NCBI GenBank assembly: GCA_027574665.1
Contig: CM050659.1
Coordinates: 501,001 to 565,000, forward strand
Length of the DNA: 64,000 nucleotides
Source of the DNA: Rhynochetos jubatus
Taxonomy: Eukaryota > Chordata > Aves > Eurypygiformes > Rhynochetidae
Reading direction: 5' to 3'
In this document: one piece after another, positions 44,348 to 64,000 of the stretch
How positions within the stretch are numbered: the stretch's first letter is position 1
Layout of the letters: each line of letters starts with the position of its first letter
Translations under genes and position numbers: made by a program
Notes under the pieces: generated by a model
Database searches by the model: none
Told to the model about the DNA's origin: nothing
What the model saw: the letters and a program-made list of their open reading frames with translations, nothing else

Positions 44348-45085
44348 CCCGTGAGCTTCGCAAGTTGGGGGTCGTCGCCGGGACGAGGTAAGGGACGGCC
44401 GGACAGCCGCGGTGGCAGAAAGCGGCGGGGGGAGGGGCGCTGCCGAGGGAGGGCTCAGCCGGGCGGCCCGTGCAAAGCCGGCTGTCAGGAGCGGGAGGTT
44501 TGCCCGGGGGAGGGCTCGGTTTTGTTCTTGGAGCTTTCTTCTCTAGGCGCAGTTTCATCTTTACTGATTGCATCGGGACTTTTGTCCGTTGGAGGCCCCC
44601 CCCCGCTCCCCGCTCGCTGCACCCGGCGTTCCTGGGATGGGATCCTCGTTCCCTGCCAGCACAGGAGCTGGCCCGGCTGGGGGGTGACACTGGGGAGCAG
44701 GCACCTGAACGCGGCTGTGGCTGCCCCCAGCCTTGTTTTGGGGGCAAAAAGCCTGTGCTGCGGGAGCGGGGCGGGTAGTCCCGCCGCGCCGCGCTCGCGC
44801 CGCGCTCATGCCCGGCCGGGGCCGGCAGCCGCGTTCAAAGGCTGCAGCCGCGGAGCTCGGCGCCGGCGCTTGCCGGGGCCGGGCCGGGGCCGGGGCCGGG
44901 CCGCGCGCACCCGGTTGCGCTCGCGGGCGCCGCGAGCCCTGGGCTGCCGGTTGGACGGTTGGCGGCGCGAGGCCACAGCTAACGGAAGCTGGACTCCGCC
45001 GGCCGGCGCTGAGGGAGCGTGTGCTTGCGCTGGGTCCGCTGGTCGCCGAGAACCGTTTGAGGGGTAGCAGCAGAGTGACCGCCAG
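44348..45085 (+). promoter_or_regulatory. CpG island and putative exon 1, copy 11
   Basis: Donor at 45085/45086. It has gcttcgc, unlike the islands on either side (gctttgc). Confidence 0.6.
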
Positions 45086-45205
45086 GTAAGTGGGGAGCGG
45101 GCAGGGGCGGGGGCGTGTGGAGCTGGAAATTTTGCTCTGCCGGAGACATCCCTGAGCTGGAAATTTTGCTCTGCCGGAGACATCCCTGCGTTGTGAGACA
45201 GCGGG

Positions 45206-45552
45206 GCTGGATTGGGAGCGGCGGGGGTGGGGGGCGCGGAGGTGTGCGGTTTTTTTTTTTCTTCTTTCTGACTCTCTTTCTCCAGCCGCAGGCTGGCCGG
45301 GCAGCGCCGGGGCTGTGGGAGCGGGGGGGGGGGGGGGGGGGGGCGGCGGGGGGGTGGGGCGCGGAGGTGTGCGGGGTTTTTTTTCTTCTTTCTGTGTCTT
45401 TCTCCGGCCGCAGGCTTGCCGGGCAGCGCCGGAGTTGTGGGAGCAGCGGGGGGGCGGATGGGGGGCGGCCGCGGAGGTGTCCTTTTTTTTTTTCTTCTTT
45501 GTGTCTCTCTTCCTCCGGCCGCAGGCTGGCCGAGCAGCGTCGGGGTTGGGGT
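45206..45552 (+). repeat. Intron-1 minisatellite, three copies (copy 11)
   Basis: Three repeats, 21-G run and longer first poly-T, as in copy 7. Confidence 0.85.
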
Positions 45553-45825
45553 GAGAGCGGGCCACGGGGGTGCTTACCCGAGGTTCGGGACTGCTAAGGC
45601 CCCCCCCTTGCCAGGGGAGACGTGGCGGCCCTGGTGCACAGCACCCCGGCGACGGGTCTCCCTCGGCGGCGCCGGGAGCAGGCAGTGCCGGCCCTGCCCA
45701 CGTGCCGCAGGGTGGCTGCGCCTTGGGGAGCCTCAAAGCCCCTCGATGCTCTTCTTGCAGGCTCTGCCCCACCCTGTCCCTCCCTGTGCACCCTGTCAGC
45801 GCAAGAGCAGCTGAAGGCCCAAGGC

Positions 45826-47808
<1,983 letters not shown>

Positions 47809-48040
47809 TGAAGGGACAAAGCTCGATGTCCTCAGCGTGGATCTGTTGGAGAACGTCCCTTTGCCCCTGGATTGGAATGACTGGAGCAGTGTGGCAGCCC
47901 TCTTCTGAGAGGCCTGTCAGCATTTGAAAGCCCACGCAGGCTCCTTTTTAGGGGGGTGGGGTGTCCCGAGGCCAGCAAGCAAGGGCCATGTCTCTGGGGG
48001 GGGCTTTGGGGATAGATAGGTGATGTTGAAAGAGGTTTGT

Positions 48041-48046
48041 TATAAA
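48041..48046 (+). promoter_or_regulatory. Candidate poly(A) signal TATAAA, copy 11
   Basis: TATAAA, GT-rich sequence following. Confidence 0.5.
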
Positions 48047-48640
48047 TCTTTGTGGTTGTAAATCTTGATCACTTGGTTGTCCTCTGTTTTTCTGGTTTGG
48101 GGCCTCTGTGTGGAGGCTGAAATAGGGCAGAGATGCACGTGCCATTGCACCTTTGCCAGGGAAAGTTATCTCTAAGTTTTGACAAAGCAAGAAACGGTCC
48201 GTTTGCCTCCTTCTTTCCCTCCAGCGCTGCCCGTCTGTGTCTGACGCCCTCCCCTGTGGGTAGGGGACATCTCACCAGCCCAGCCCCGGTCCGTGGGTGC
48301 TACCCACCCCCGTGCGCGGCGGCACGGCAATTCCCCGAGGGGAAACCGAGGCGCAAAGCACCGCCTGCATGGCGATGGTTAGCCAGCAGCTGTGCGGCAC
48401 GAGGGTGGCCCAGTGTCCTGGGAGCTGCTGCCAACGCCTGGCGCATCCTTCCTAGGAGGAGCTCCTGGGGGTGATGACAGGCCGTTGGGCAGGGTCATTG
48501 CTCACCCGCGGGGGCCAGGCAGAACCCCCCGGCACCCCCAGCGTCGTCCCTTTGGGCCTTTTGTGGGACTTGATTGAATCGTTCCCTCTTGGGGCTTGTC
48601 TAGGGGTTTTGCGCCCGCTTTTCCAGAAGCTCCCTCCTCT

Positions 48641-49379
48641 CCCGTGAGCTTTGCAAGTTGGGGGTCGTCGCCGGGACGAGGTAAGGGACGGCCGGACAGC
48701 CGCGGTGGCAGAAAGCGGCGGGGGGAGGGGCGCTGCCGAGGGAGGGCTCAGCCGGGCGGCCCGTGCAAAGCCGGCTGTCAGGAGCGGGAGGTTTGCCCGG
48801 GGGAGGGCTCGGTTTTGTTCTTGGAGCTTTCTTCTCTAGGCGCAGTTTCATCTTTACTGATTGCATCGGGACTTTTGTCCGTTGGAGGCCCCCCCCCCGC
48901 TCCCCACTCGCTGCACCCGGCGTTCCTGGGATGGGATCCTCGTTCCCTGCCAGCACAGGAGCTGGCCCGGCTGGGGGGTGACACTGGGGAGCAGGCACCT
49001 GAACGCGGCTGTGGCTGCCCCCAGCCTTGTTTTGGGGGCAAAAAGCCTGTGCTGCGGGAGCGGGGCGGGTAGTCCCGCCGCGCCGCGCTCGCGCCGCGCT
49101 CATGCCCGGCCGGGGCCGGCAGCCGCGTTCAAAGGCTGCAGCCGCGGAGCTCGGCGCCGGCGCTTGCCGGGGCCGGGCCGGGGCCGGGGCCGGGCCGCGC
49201 GCACCCGGTTGCGCTCGCGGGCGCCGCGAGCCCTGGGCTGCCGGTTGGACGGTTGGCGGCGCGAGGCCACAGCTAACGGAAGCTGGACTCCGCCGGCCGG
49301 CGCTGAGGGAGCGTGTGCTTGCGCTGGGTCCGCTGGTCGCCGAGAACCGTTTGAGGGGTAGCAGCAGAGTGACCGCCAG
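48641..49379 (+). promoter_or_regulatory. CpG island and putative exon 1, copy 12
   Basis: Donor at 49379/49380. It has ccccactcgc as in the copy 10 island, and a ten-residue poly-C. Confidence 0.6.
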
Positions 49380-49499
49380 GTAAGTGGGGAGCGGGCAGGG
49401 GCGGGGGCGTGTGGAGCTGGAAATTTTGCTCTGCCGGAGACATCCCTGAGCTGGAAATTTTGCTCTGCCGGAGACATCCCTGCGTTGTGAGACAGCGGG

Positions 49500-49852
49500 G
49501 CTGGATTGGGAGCGGCGGGGGTGGGAGGCGCGGAGGTGTGCGGTTTTTTTTTTCTTCTTTCTGACTCTCTTTCTCCAGCCGCAGGCTGGCCGGGCAGCGC
49601 CGGGGCTGTGGGAGCGGGGGGGGGGGGGGGGGGGGGGGGGGGCGGCGGGGGGGTGGGGCGCGGAGGTGTGCGGGGTTTTTTTTCTTCTTTCTGTGTCTTT
49701 CTCCGGCCGCAGGCTTGCCGGGCAGCGCCGGAGTTGTGGGAGCAGCGGGGGGGGCGGATGGGGGGCGGCCGCGGAGGTGTCCTTTTTTTTTTTCTTCTTT
49801 GTGTCTCTCTTCCTCCGGCCGCAGGCTGGCCGAGCAGCGTCGGGGTTGGGGT
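49500..49852 (+). repeat. Intron-1 minisatellite, three copies (copy 12)
   Basis: Three repeats, 27-G run, and one extra G in agcgggggggg near 49746. Confidence 0.85.
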
Positions 49853-50125
49853 GAGAGCGGGCCACGGGGGTGCTTACCCGAGGTTCGGGACTGCTAAGGC
49901 CCCCCCCTTGCCAGGGGAGACGTGGCGGCCCTGGTGCACAGCACCCCGGCGACGGGTCTCCCTCGGCGGCGCCGGGAGCAGGCAGTGCCGGCCCTGCCCA
50001 CGTGCCGCAGGGTGGCTGCGCCTTGGGGAGCCTCAAAGCCCCTCGATGCTCTTCTTGCAGGCTCTGCCCCACCCTGTCCCTCCCTGTGCACCCTGTCAGC
50101 GCAAGAGCAGCTGAAGGCCCAAGGC

Positions 50126-52020
<1,895 letters not shown>

Positions 52021-52252
52021 TGAAGGGACAAAGCTCGATGTCCTCAGCGTGGATCTGTTGGAGAACGTCCCTTTGCCCCTGGATTGGAATGACTGGAGCA
52101 GTGTGGCAGCCCTCTTCTGAGAGGCCTGTCAGCATTTGAAAGCCCACGCAGGCTCCTTTTTAGGGGGGTGGGGTGTCCCGAGGCCAGCAAGCAAGGGCCA
52201 TGTCTCTGGGGGGGGCTTTGGGGATAGATAGGTGATGTTGAAAGAGGTTTGT

Positions 52253-52258
52253 TATAAA
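52253..52258 (+). promoter_or_regulatory. Candidate poly(A) signal TATAAA, copy 12
   Basis: TATAAA, GT-rich sequence following. Confidence 0.5.
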
Positions 52259-52852
52259 TCTTTGTGGTTGTAAATCTTGATCACTTGGTTGTCCTCTGTT
52301 TTTCTGGTTTGGGGCCTCTGTGTGGAGGCTGAAATAGGGCAGAGATGCACGTGCCATTGCACCTTTGCCAGGGAAAGTTATCTCTAAGTTTTGACAAAGC
52401 AAGAAACGGTCCGTTTGCCTCCTTCTTTCCCTCCAGCGCTGCCCGTCTGTGTCTGACGCCCTCCCCTGTGGGTAGGGGACATCTCACCAGCCCAGCCCCG
52501 GTCCGTGGGTGCTACCCACCCCCGTGCGCGGCGGCACGGCAATTCCCCGAGGGGAAACCGAGGCGCAAAGCACCGCCTGCATGGCGATGGTTAGCCAGCA
52601 GCTGTGCGGCACGAGGGTGGCCCAGTGTCCTGGGAGCTGCTGCCAACGCCTGGCGCATCCTTCCTAGGAGGAGCTCCTGGGGGTGATGACAGGCCGTTGG
52701 GCAGGGTCATTGCTCACCCGCGGGGGCCAGGCAGAACCCCCCGGCACCCCCAGCGTCGTCCCTTTGGGCCTTTTGTGGGACTTGATTGAATCGTTCCCTC
52801 TTGGGGCTTGTCTAGGGGTTTTGCGCCCGCTTTTCCAGAAGCTCCCTCCTCT

Positions 52853-53592
52853 CCCGTGAGCTTTGCAAGTTGGGGGTCGTCGCCGGGACGAGGTAAGGGA
52901 CGGCCGGACAGCCGCGGTGGCAGAAAGCGGCGGGGGGAGGGGCGCTGCCGAGGGAGGGCTCAGCCGGGCGGCCCGTGCAAAGCCGGCTGTCAGGAGCGGG
53001 AGGTTTGCCCGGGGGAGGGCTCGGTTTTGTTCTTGGAGCTTTCTTCTCTAGGCGCAGTTTCATCTTTACTGATTGCATCGGGACTTTTGTCCGTTGGAGG
53101 CCCCCCCCCCCGCTCCCCGCTCGCTGCACCCGGCGTTCCTGGGATGGGATCCTCGTTCCCTGCCAGCACAGGAGCTGGCCCGGCTGGGGGGTGACACTGG
53201 GGAGCAGGCACCTGAACGCGGCTGTGGCTGCCCCCAGCCTTGTTTTGGGGGCAAAAAGCCTGTGCTGCGGGAGCGGGGCGGGTAGTCCCGCCGCGCCGCG
53301 CTCGCGCCGCGCTCATGCCCGGCCGGGGCCGGCAGCCGCGTTCAAAGGCTGCAGCCGCGGAGCTCGGCGCCGGCGCTTGCCGGGGCCGGGCCGGGGCCGG
53401 GGCCGGGCCGCGCGCACCCGGTTGCGCTCGCGGGCGCCGCGAGCCCTGGGCTGCCGGTTGGACGGTTGGCGGCGCGAGGCCACAGCTAACGGAAGCTGGA
53501 CTCCGCCGGCCGGCGCTGAGGGAGCGTGTGCTTGCGCTGGGTCCGCTGGTCGCCGAGAACCGTTTGAGGGGTAGCAGCAGAGTGACCGCCAG
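52853..53592 (+). promoter_or_regulatory. CpG island and putative exon 1, copy 13
   Basis: Donor at 53592/53593. It has the longest central poly-C (eleven residues). Confidence 0.6.
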
Positions 53593-53712
53593 GTAAGTGG
53601 GGAGCGGGCAGGGGCGGGGGCGTGTGGAGCTGGAAATTTTGCTCTGCCGGAGACATCCCTGAGCTGGAAATTTTGCTCTGCCGGAGACATCCCTGCGTTG
53701 TGAGACAGCGGG

Positions 53713-54062
53713 GCTGGATTGGGAGCGGCGGGGGTGGGGGGCGCGGAGGTGTGCGGTTTTTTTTTTCTTCTTTCTGACTCTCTTTCTCCAGCCGCAGGCT
53801 GGCCGGGCAGCGCCGGGGCTGTGGGAGCGGGGGGGGGGGGGGGTGGGGGGGGGCGGCGGGGGGGTGGGGCGCGGAGGTGTGCGGGGTTTTTTTTCTTCTT
53901 TCTGTGTCTTTCTCCGGCCGCAGGCTTGCCGGGCAGCGCCGGAGTTGTGGGAGCAGCGGGGGGGCGGATGGGGGGCGGCCGCGGAGGTGTCCTTTTTTTT
54001 TTTCTTCTTTGTGTCTCTCTTCCTCCGGCCGCAGGCTGGCCGAGCAGCGTCGGGGTTGGGGT
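53713..54062 (+). repeat. Intron-1 minisatellite, three copies (copy 13)
   Basis: Three repeats; interrupted poly-G (15 G, T, 9 G). Confidence 0.85.
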
Positions 54063-54335
54063 GAGAGCGGGCCACGGGGGTGCTTACCCGAGGTTCGGGA
54101 CTGCTAAGGCCCCCCCCTTGCCAGGGGAGACGTGGCGGCCCTGGTGCACAGCACCCCGGCGACGGGTCTCCCTCGGCGGCGCCGGGAGCAGGCAGTGCCG
54201 GCCCTGCCCACGTGCCGCAGGGTGGCTGCGCCTTGGGGAGCCTCAAAGCCCCTCGATGCTCTTCTTGCAGGCTCTGCCCCACCCTGTCCCTCCCTGTGCA
54301 CCCTGTCAGCGCAAGAGCAGCTGAAGGCCCAAGGC

Positions 54336-56264
<1,929 letters not shown>

Positions 56265-56496
56265 TGAAGGGACAAAGCTCGATGTCCTCAGCGTGGATCT
56301 GTTGGAGAACGTCCCTTTGCCCCTGGATTGGAATGACTGGAGCAGTGTGGCAGCCCTCTTCTGAGAGGCCTGTCAGCATTTGAAAGCCCACGCAGGCTCC
56401 TTTTTAGGGGGGTGGGGTGTCCCGAGGCCAGCAAGCAAGGGCCATGTCTCTGGGGGGGGCTTTGGGGATAGATAGGTGATGTTGAAAGAGGTTTGT

Positions 56497-56502
56497 TATA
56501 AA
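56497..56502 (+). promoter_or_regulatory. Candidate poly(A) signal TATAAA, copy 13
   Basis: TATAAA, GT-rich sequence following. Confidence 0.5.
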
Positions 56503-57096
56503 TCTTTGTGGTTGTAAATCTTGATCACTTGGTTGTCCTCTGTTTTTCTGGTTTGGGGCCTCTGTGTGGAGGCTGAAATAGGGCAGAGATGCACGTGCCA
56601 TTGCACCTTTGCCAGGGAAAGTTATCTCTAAGTTTTGACAAAGCAAGAAACGGTCCGTTTGCCTCCTTCTTTCCCTCCAGCGCTGCCCGTCTGTGTCTGA
56701 CGCCCTCCCCTGTGGGTAGGGGACATCTCACCAGCCCAGCCCCGGTCCGTGGGTGCTACCCACCCCCGTGCGCGGCGGCACGGCAATTCCCCGAGGGGAA
56801 ACCGAGGCGCAAAGCACCGCCTGCATGGCGATGGTTAGCCAGCAGCTGTGCGGCACGAGGGTGGCCCAGTGTCCTGGGAGCTGCTGCCAACGCCTGGCGC
56901 ATCCTTCCTAGGAGGAGCTCCTGGGGGTGATGACAGGCCGTTGGGCAGGGTCATTGCTCACCCGCGGGGGCCAGGCAGAACCCCCCGGCACCCCCAGCGT
57001 CGTCCCTTTGGGCCTTTTGTGGGACTTGATTGAATCGTTCCCTCTTGGGGCTTGTCTAGGGGTTTTGCGCCCGCTTTTCCAGAAGCTCCCTCCTCT

Positions 57097-57835
57097 CCCG
57101 TGAGCTTTGCAAGTTGGGGGTCGTCGCCGGGACGAGGTAAGGGACGGCCGGACAGCCGCGGTGGCAGAAAGCGGCGGGGGGAGGGGCGCTGCCGAGGGAG
57201 GGCTCAGCCGGGCGGCCCGTGCAAAGCCGGCTGTCAGGAGCGGGAGGTTTGCCCGGGGGAGGGCTCGGTTTTGTTCTTGGAGCTTTCTTCTCTAGGCGCA
57301 GTTTCATCTTTACTGATTGCATCGGGACTTTTGTCCGTTGGAGGCCCCCCCCCCGCTCCCCGCTCGCTGCACCCGGCGTTCCTGGGATGGGATCCTCGTT
57401 CCCTGCCAGCACAGGAGCTGGCCCGGCTGGGGGGTGACACTGGGGAGCAGGCACCTGAACGCGGCTGTGGCTGCCCCCAGCCTTGTTTTGGGGGCAAAAA
57501 GCCTGTGCTGCGGGAGCGGGGCGGGTAGTCCCGCCGCGCCGCGCTCGCGCCGCGCTCATGCCCGGCCGGGGCCGGCAGCCGCGTTCAAAGGCTGCAGCCG
57601 CGGAGCTCGGCGCCGGCGCTTGCCGGGGCCGGGCCGGGGCCGGGGCCGGGCCGCGCGCACCCGGTTGCGCTCGCGGGCGCCGCGAGCCCTGGGCTGCCGG
57701 TTGGACGGTTGGCGGCGCGAGGCCACAGCTAACGGAAGCTGGACTCCGCCGGCCGGCGCTGAGGGAGCGTGTGCTTGCGCTGGGTCCGCTGGTCGCCGAG
57801 AACCGTTTGAGGGGTAGCAGCAGAGTGACCGCCAG
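57097..57835 (+). promoter_or_regulatory. CpG island and putative exon 1, copy 14
   Basis: Donor at 57835/57836, 736 bp before the ATG at 58571; poly-C of ten. Confidence 0.6.
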
Positions 57836-57955
57836 GTAAGTGGGGAGCGGGCAGGGGCGGGGGCGTGTGGAGCTGGAAATTTTGCTCTGCCGGAGACATC
57901 CCTGAGCTGGAAATTTTGCTCTGCCGGAGACATCCCTGCGTTGTGAGACAGCGGG

Positions 57956-58297
57956 GCTGGATTGGGAGCGGCGGGGGTGGGGGGCGCGGAGGTGTGCGGT
58001 TTTTTTTTTCTTCTTTCTGACTCTCTTTCTCCAGCCGCAGGCTGGCCGGGCAGCGCCGCGGTTGTGGGAGTGGGGGGGTGGGGGGGGGCGGCGGGGGGGT
58101 GGGGCGCGGAGGTGTGCGGGGTTTTTTTTCTTCTTTCTGTGTCTTTCTCCGGCCGCAGGCTTGCCGGGCAGCGCCGGAGTTGTGGGAGCAGCGGGGGGGC
58201 GGATGGGGGGCGGCCGCGGAGGTGTCCTTTTTTTTTTTCTTCTTTGTGTCTCTCTTCCTCCGGCCGCAGGCTGGCCGAGCAGCGTCGGGGTTGGGGT
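57956..58297 (+). repeat. Intron-1 minisatellite, three copies, eroded poly-G (copy 14)
   Basis: Three repeats; the poly-G is replaced by gagtgggggggtggggggg and the preceding sequence reads gccgcggttgtggg, so it looks partly converted by the second repeat. Confidence 0.85.
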
Positions 58298-58570
58298 GAG
58301 AGCGGGCCACGGGGGTGCTTACCCGAGGTTCGGGACTGCTAAGGCCCCCCCCTTGCCAGGGGAGACGTGGCGGCCCTGGTGCACAGCACCCCGGCGACGG
58401 GTCTCCCTCGGCGGCGCCGGGAGCAGGCAGTGCCGGCCCTGCCCACGTGCCGCAGGGTGGCTGCGCCTTGGGGAGCCTCAAAGCCCCTCGATGCTCTTCT
58501 TGCAGGCTCTGCCCCACCCTGTCCCTCCCTGTGCACCCTGTCAGCGCAAGAGCAGCTGAAGGCCCAAGGC

Positions 58571-60415
<1,845 letters not shown>

Positions 60416-60647
60416 TGAAGGGACAAAGCTCGATGTCCTCAGCGTGGATCTGTTGGAGAACGTCCCTTTGCCCCTGGATTGGAATGACTGGAGCAGTGTG
60501 GCAGCCCTCTTCTGAGAGGCCTGTCAGCATTTGAAAGCCCACGCAGGCTCCTTTTTAGGGGGGTGGGGTGTCCCGAGGCCAGCAAGCAAGGGCCATGTCT
60601 CTGGGGGGGGCTTTGGGGATAGATAGGTGATGTTGAAAGAGGTTTGT

Positions 60648-60653
60648 TATAAA
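60648..60653 (+). promoter_or_regulatory. Candidate poly(A) signal TATAAA, copy 14
   Basis: TATAAA, GT-rich sequence following. Confidence 0.5.
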
Positions 60654-61247
60654 TCTTTGTGGTTGTAAATCTTGATCACTTGGTTGTCCTCTGTTTTTCT
60701 GGTTTGGGGCCTCTGTGTGGAGGCTGAAATAGGGCAGAGATGCACGTGCCATTGCACCTTTGCCAAGGAAAGTTATCTCTAAGTTTTGACAAAGCAAGAA
60801 ACGGTCCGTTTGCCTCCTTCTTTCCCTCCAGCGCTGCCCGTCTGTGTCTGACGCCCTCCCCTGTGGGTAGGGGACATCTCACCAGCCCAGCCCCGGTCCG
60901 TGGGTGCTACCCACCCCCGTGCGCGGCGGCACGGCAATTCCCCGAGGGGAAACCGAGGCGCAAAGCACCGCCTGCATGGCGATGGTTAGCCAGCAGCTGT
61001 GCGGCACGAGGGTGGCCCAGTGTCCTGGGAGCTGCTGCCAACGCCTGGCGCATCCTTCCTAGGAGGAGCTCCTGGGGGTGATGACAGGCCGTTGGGCAGG
61101 GTCATTGCTCACCCGCGGGGGCCAGGCAGAACCCCCCGGCACCCCCAGCGTCGTCCCTTTGGGCCTTTTGTGGGACTTGATTGAATCGTTCCCTCTTGGG
61201 GCTTGTCTAGGGGTTTTGCGCCCGCTTTTCCAGAAGCTCCCTCCTCT

Positions 61248-61985
61248 CCCGTGAGCTTTGCAAGTTGGGGGTCGTCGCCGGGACGAGGTAAGGGACGGCC
61301 GGACAGCCGCGGTGGCAGAAAGCGGCGGGGGGAGGGGCGCTGCCGAGGGAGGGCTCAGCCGGGCGGCCCGTGCAAAGCCGGCTGTCAGGAGCGGGAGGTT
61401 TGCCCGGGGGAGGGCTCGGTTTTGTTCTTGGAGCTTTCTTCTCTAGGCGCAGTTTCATCTTTACTGATTGCATCGGGACTTTTGTCCGTTGGAGGCCCCC
61501 CCCCGCTCCCCGCTCGCTGCACCCGGCGTTCCTGGGATGGGATCCTCGTTCCCTGCCAGCACAGGAGCTGGCCCGGCTGGGGGGTGACACTGGGGAGCAG
61601 GCACCTGAACGCGGCTGTGGCTGCCCCCAGCCTTGTTTTGGGGGCAAAAAGCCTGTGCTGCGGGAGCGGGGCGGGTAGTCCCGCCGCGCCGCGCTCGCGC
61701 CGCGCTCATGCCCGGCCGGGGCCGGCAGCCGCGTTCAAAGGCTGCAGCCGCGGAGCTCGGCGCCGGCGCTTGCCGGGGCCGGGCCGGGGCCGGGGCCGGG
61801 CCGCGCGCACCCGGTTGCGCTCGCGGGCGCCGCGAGCCCTGGGCTGCCGGTTGGACGGTTGGCGGCGCGAGGCCACAGCTAACGGAAGCTGGACTCCGCC
61901 GGCCGGCGCTGAGGGAGCGTGTGCTTGCGCTGGGTCCGCTGGTCGCCGAGAACCGTTTGAGGGGTAGCAGCAGAGTGACCGCCAG
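61248..61985 (+). promoter_or_regulatory. CpG island and putative exon 1, copy 15
   Basis: Donor at 61985/61986, 743 bp before the ATG at 62728. Confidence 0.6.
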
Positions 61986-62105
61986 GTAAGTGGGGAGCGG
62001 GCAGGGGCGGGGGCGTGTGGAGCTGGAAATTTTGCTCTGCCGGAGACATCCCTGAGCTGGAAATTTTGCTCTGCCGGAGACATCCCTGCGTTGTGAGACA
62101 GCGGG

Positions 62106-62454
62106 GCTGGATTGGGAGCGGCGGGGGTGGGGGGCGCGGAGGTGTGCGGTTTTTTTTTTCTTCTTTCTGACTCTCTTTCTCCAGCCGCAGGCTGGCCGGG
62201 CAGCGCCGGGGCTGTGGGAGCGGGGGGGGGGGGGGGGGGGGGGGGCGGCGGGGGGGTGGGGCGCGGAGGTGTGCGGGGTTTTTTTTCTTCTTTCTGTGTC
62301 TTTCTCCGGCCGCAGGCTTGCCGGGCAGCGCCGGAGTTGTGGGAGCAGCGGGGGGGCGGATGGGGGGCGGCCGCGGAGGTGTCCTTTTTTTTTTTCTTCT
62401 TTGTGTCTCTCTTCCTCCGGCCGCAGGCTGGCCGAGCAGCGTCGGGGTTGGGGT
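62106..62454 (+). repeat. Intron-1 minisatellite, three copies (copy 15)
   Basis: Three repeats, 24-G run. Confidence 0.85.
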
Positions 62455-62727
62455 GAGAGCGGGCCACGGGGGTGCTTACCCGAGGTTCGGGACTGCTAAG
62501 GCCCCCCCCTTGCCAGGGGAGACGTGGCGGCCCTGGTGCACAGCACCCCGGCGACGGGTCTCCCTCGGCGGCGCCGGGAGCAGGCAGTGCCGGCCCTGCC
62601 CACGTGCCGCAGGGTGGCTGCGCCTTGGGGAGCCTCAAAGCCCCTCGATGCTCTTCTTGCAGGCTCTGCCCCACCCTGTCCCTCCCTGTGCACCCTGTCA
62701 GCGCAAGAGCAGCTGAAGGCCCAAGGC

Positions 62728-64000
<1,273 letters not shown>

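Overview
The window is one uninterrupted head-to-tail tandem array of a ~4.2 kb unit, all on the + strand. It holds a 5'-truncated copy at the left edge, 14 complete copies, and a copy cut by the right edge. Each unit carries one short three-exon gene whose predicted protein is recognisably FOXJ1, the forkhead factor that drives motile ciliogenesis. Evidence is a forkhead domain with KPPYSYAELICMAM, IYKWITDNFCYFRHA and (after a phase-0 intron) [24 protein letters not shown]1-type N-terminal (DVTWLEDF) and C-terminal ([30 protein letters not shown]) blocks are also present. The host is certainly an animal and almost certainly a vertebrate. Short introns, very high GC, CpG-island promoters and long poly-G/poly-T tracts resemble a bird (or other sauropsid) microchromosome, but that assignment is inference.

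Layout of a unit, using the gene at 3394-5330: (i) CpG-rich 5' region 2041-2778 ending in a near-perfect splice donor CAG|GTAAGT, so a non-coding first exon is likely; (ii) intron 1, with a 34-bp tandem duplication and a three-copy ~100-120 bp minisatellite in which each copy has a poly-T/pyrimidine tract plus CAG, separated by a poly-G run of about 19-27; (iii) coding exon 2, 3394-3882, 163 codons; (iv) intron 2, 614 bp, with a CCTT microsatellite; (v) exon 3, 4497-5330; (vi) a 3' UTR with TATAAA as the only poly(A)-signal-like hexamer; (vii) ~500-bp spacer before the next CpG island.

Copies are nearly identical in coding sequence. Differences are concentrated in an exon-3 minisatellite encoding a glutamate-rich heptad (3, 5, 7 or 9 repeats, so 412, 426, 440 or 454 residues), in the poly-G and CCTT tracts, and in a few diagnostic substitutions. 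These substitutions sort units into at least three interleaved classes, and one two-unit block (about 38.0-43.5 kb) looks duplicated at about 46.5-52.0 kb.

The most striking shared feature is a one-base frameshift in a GGG near the end of exon 3 in every complete exon 3. The annotated frame ends in a 14-residue novel tail. The other frame carries 47 more codons that align without gaps to the conserved FOXJ1 C-terminus, ending DWNDWSSVAALF. The amplified gene family therefore appears to encode C-terminally altered FOXJ1 proteins, or to be an amplified pseudogene fixed before expansion. A proline pair at the start of forkhead helix 2, in all copies, is a second shared departure from FOXJ1.
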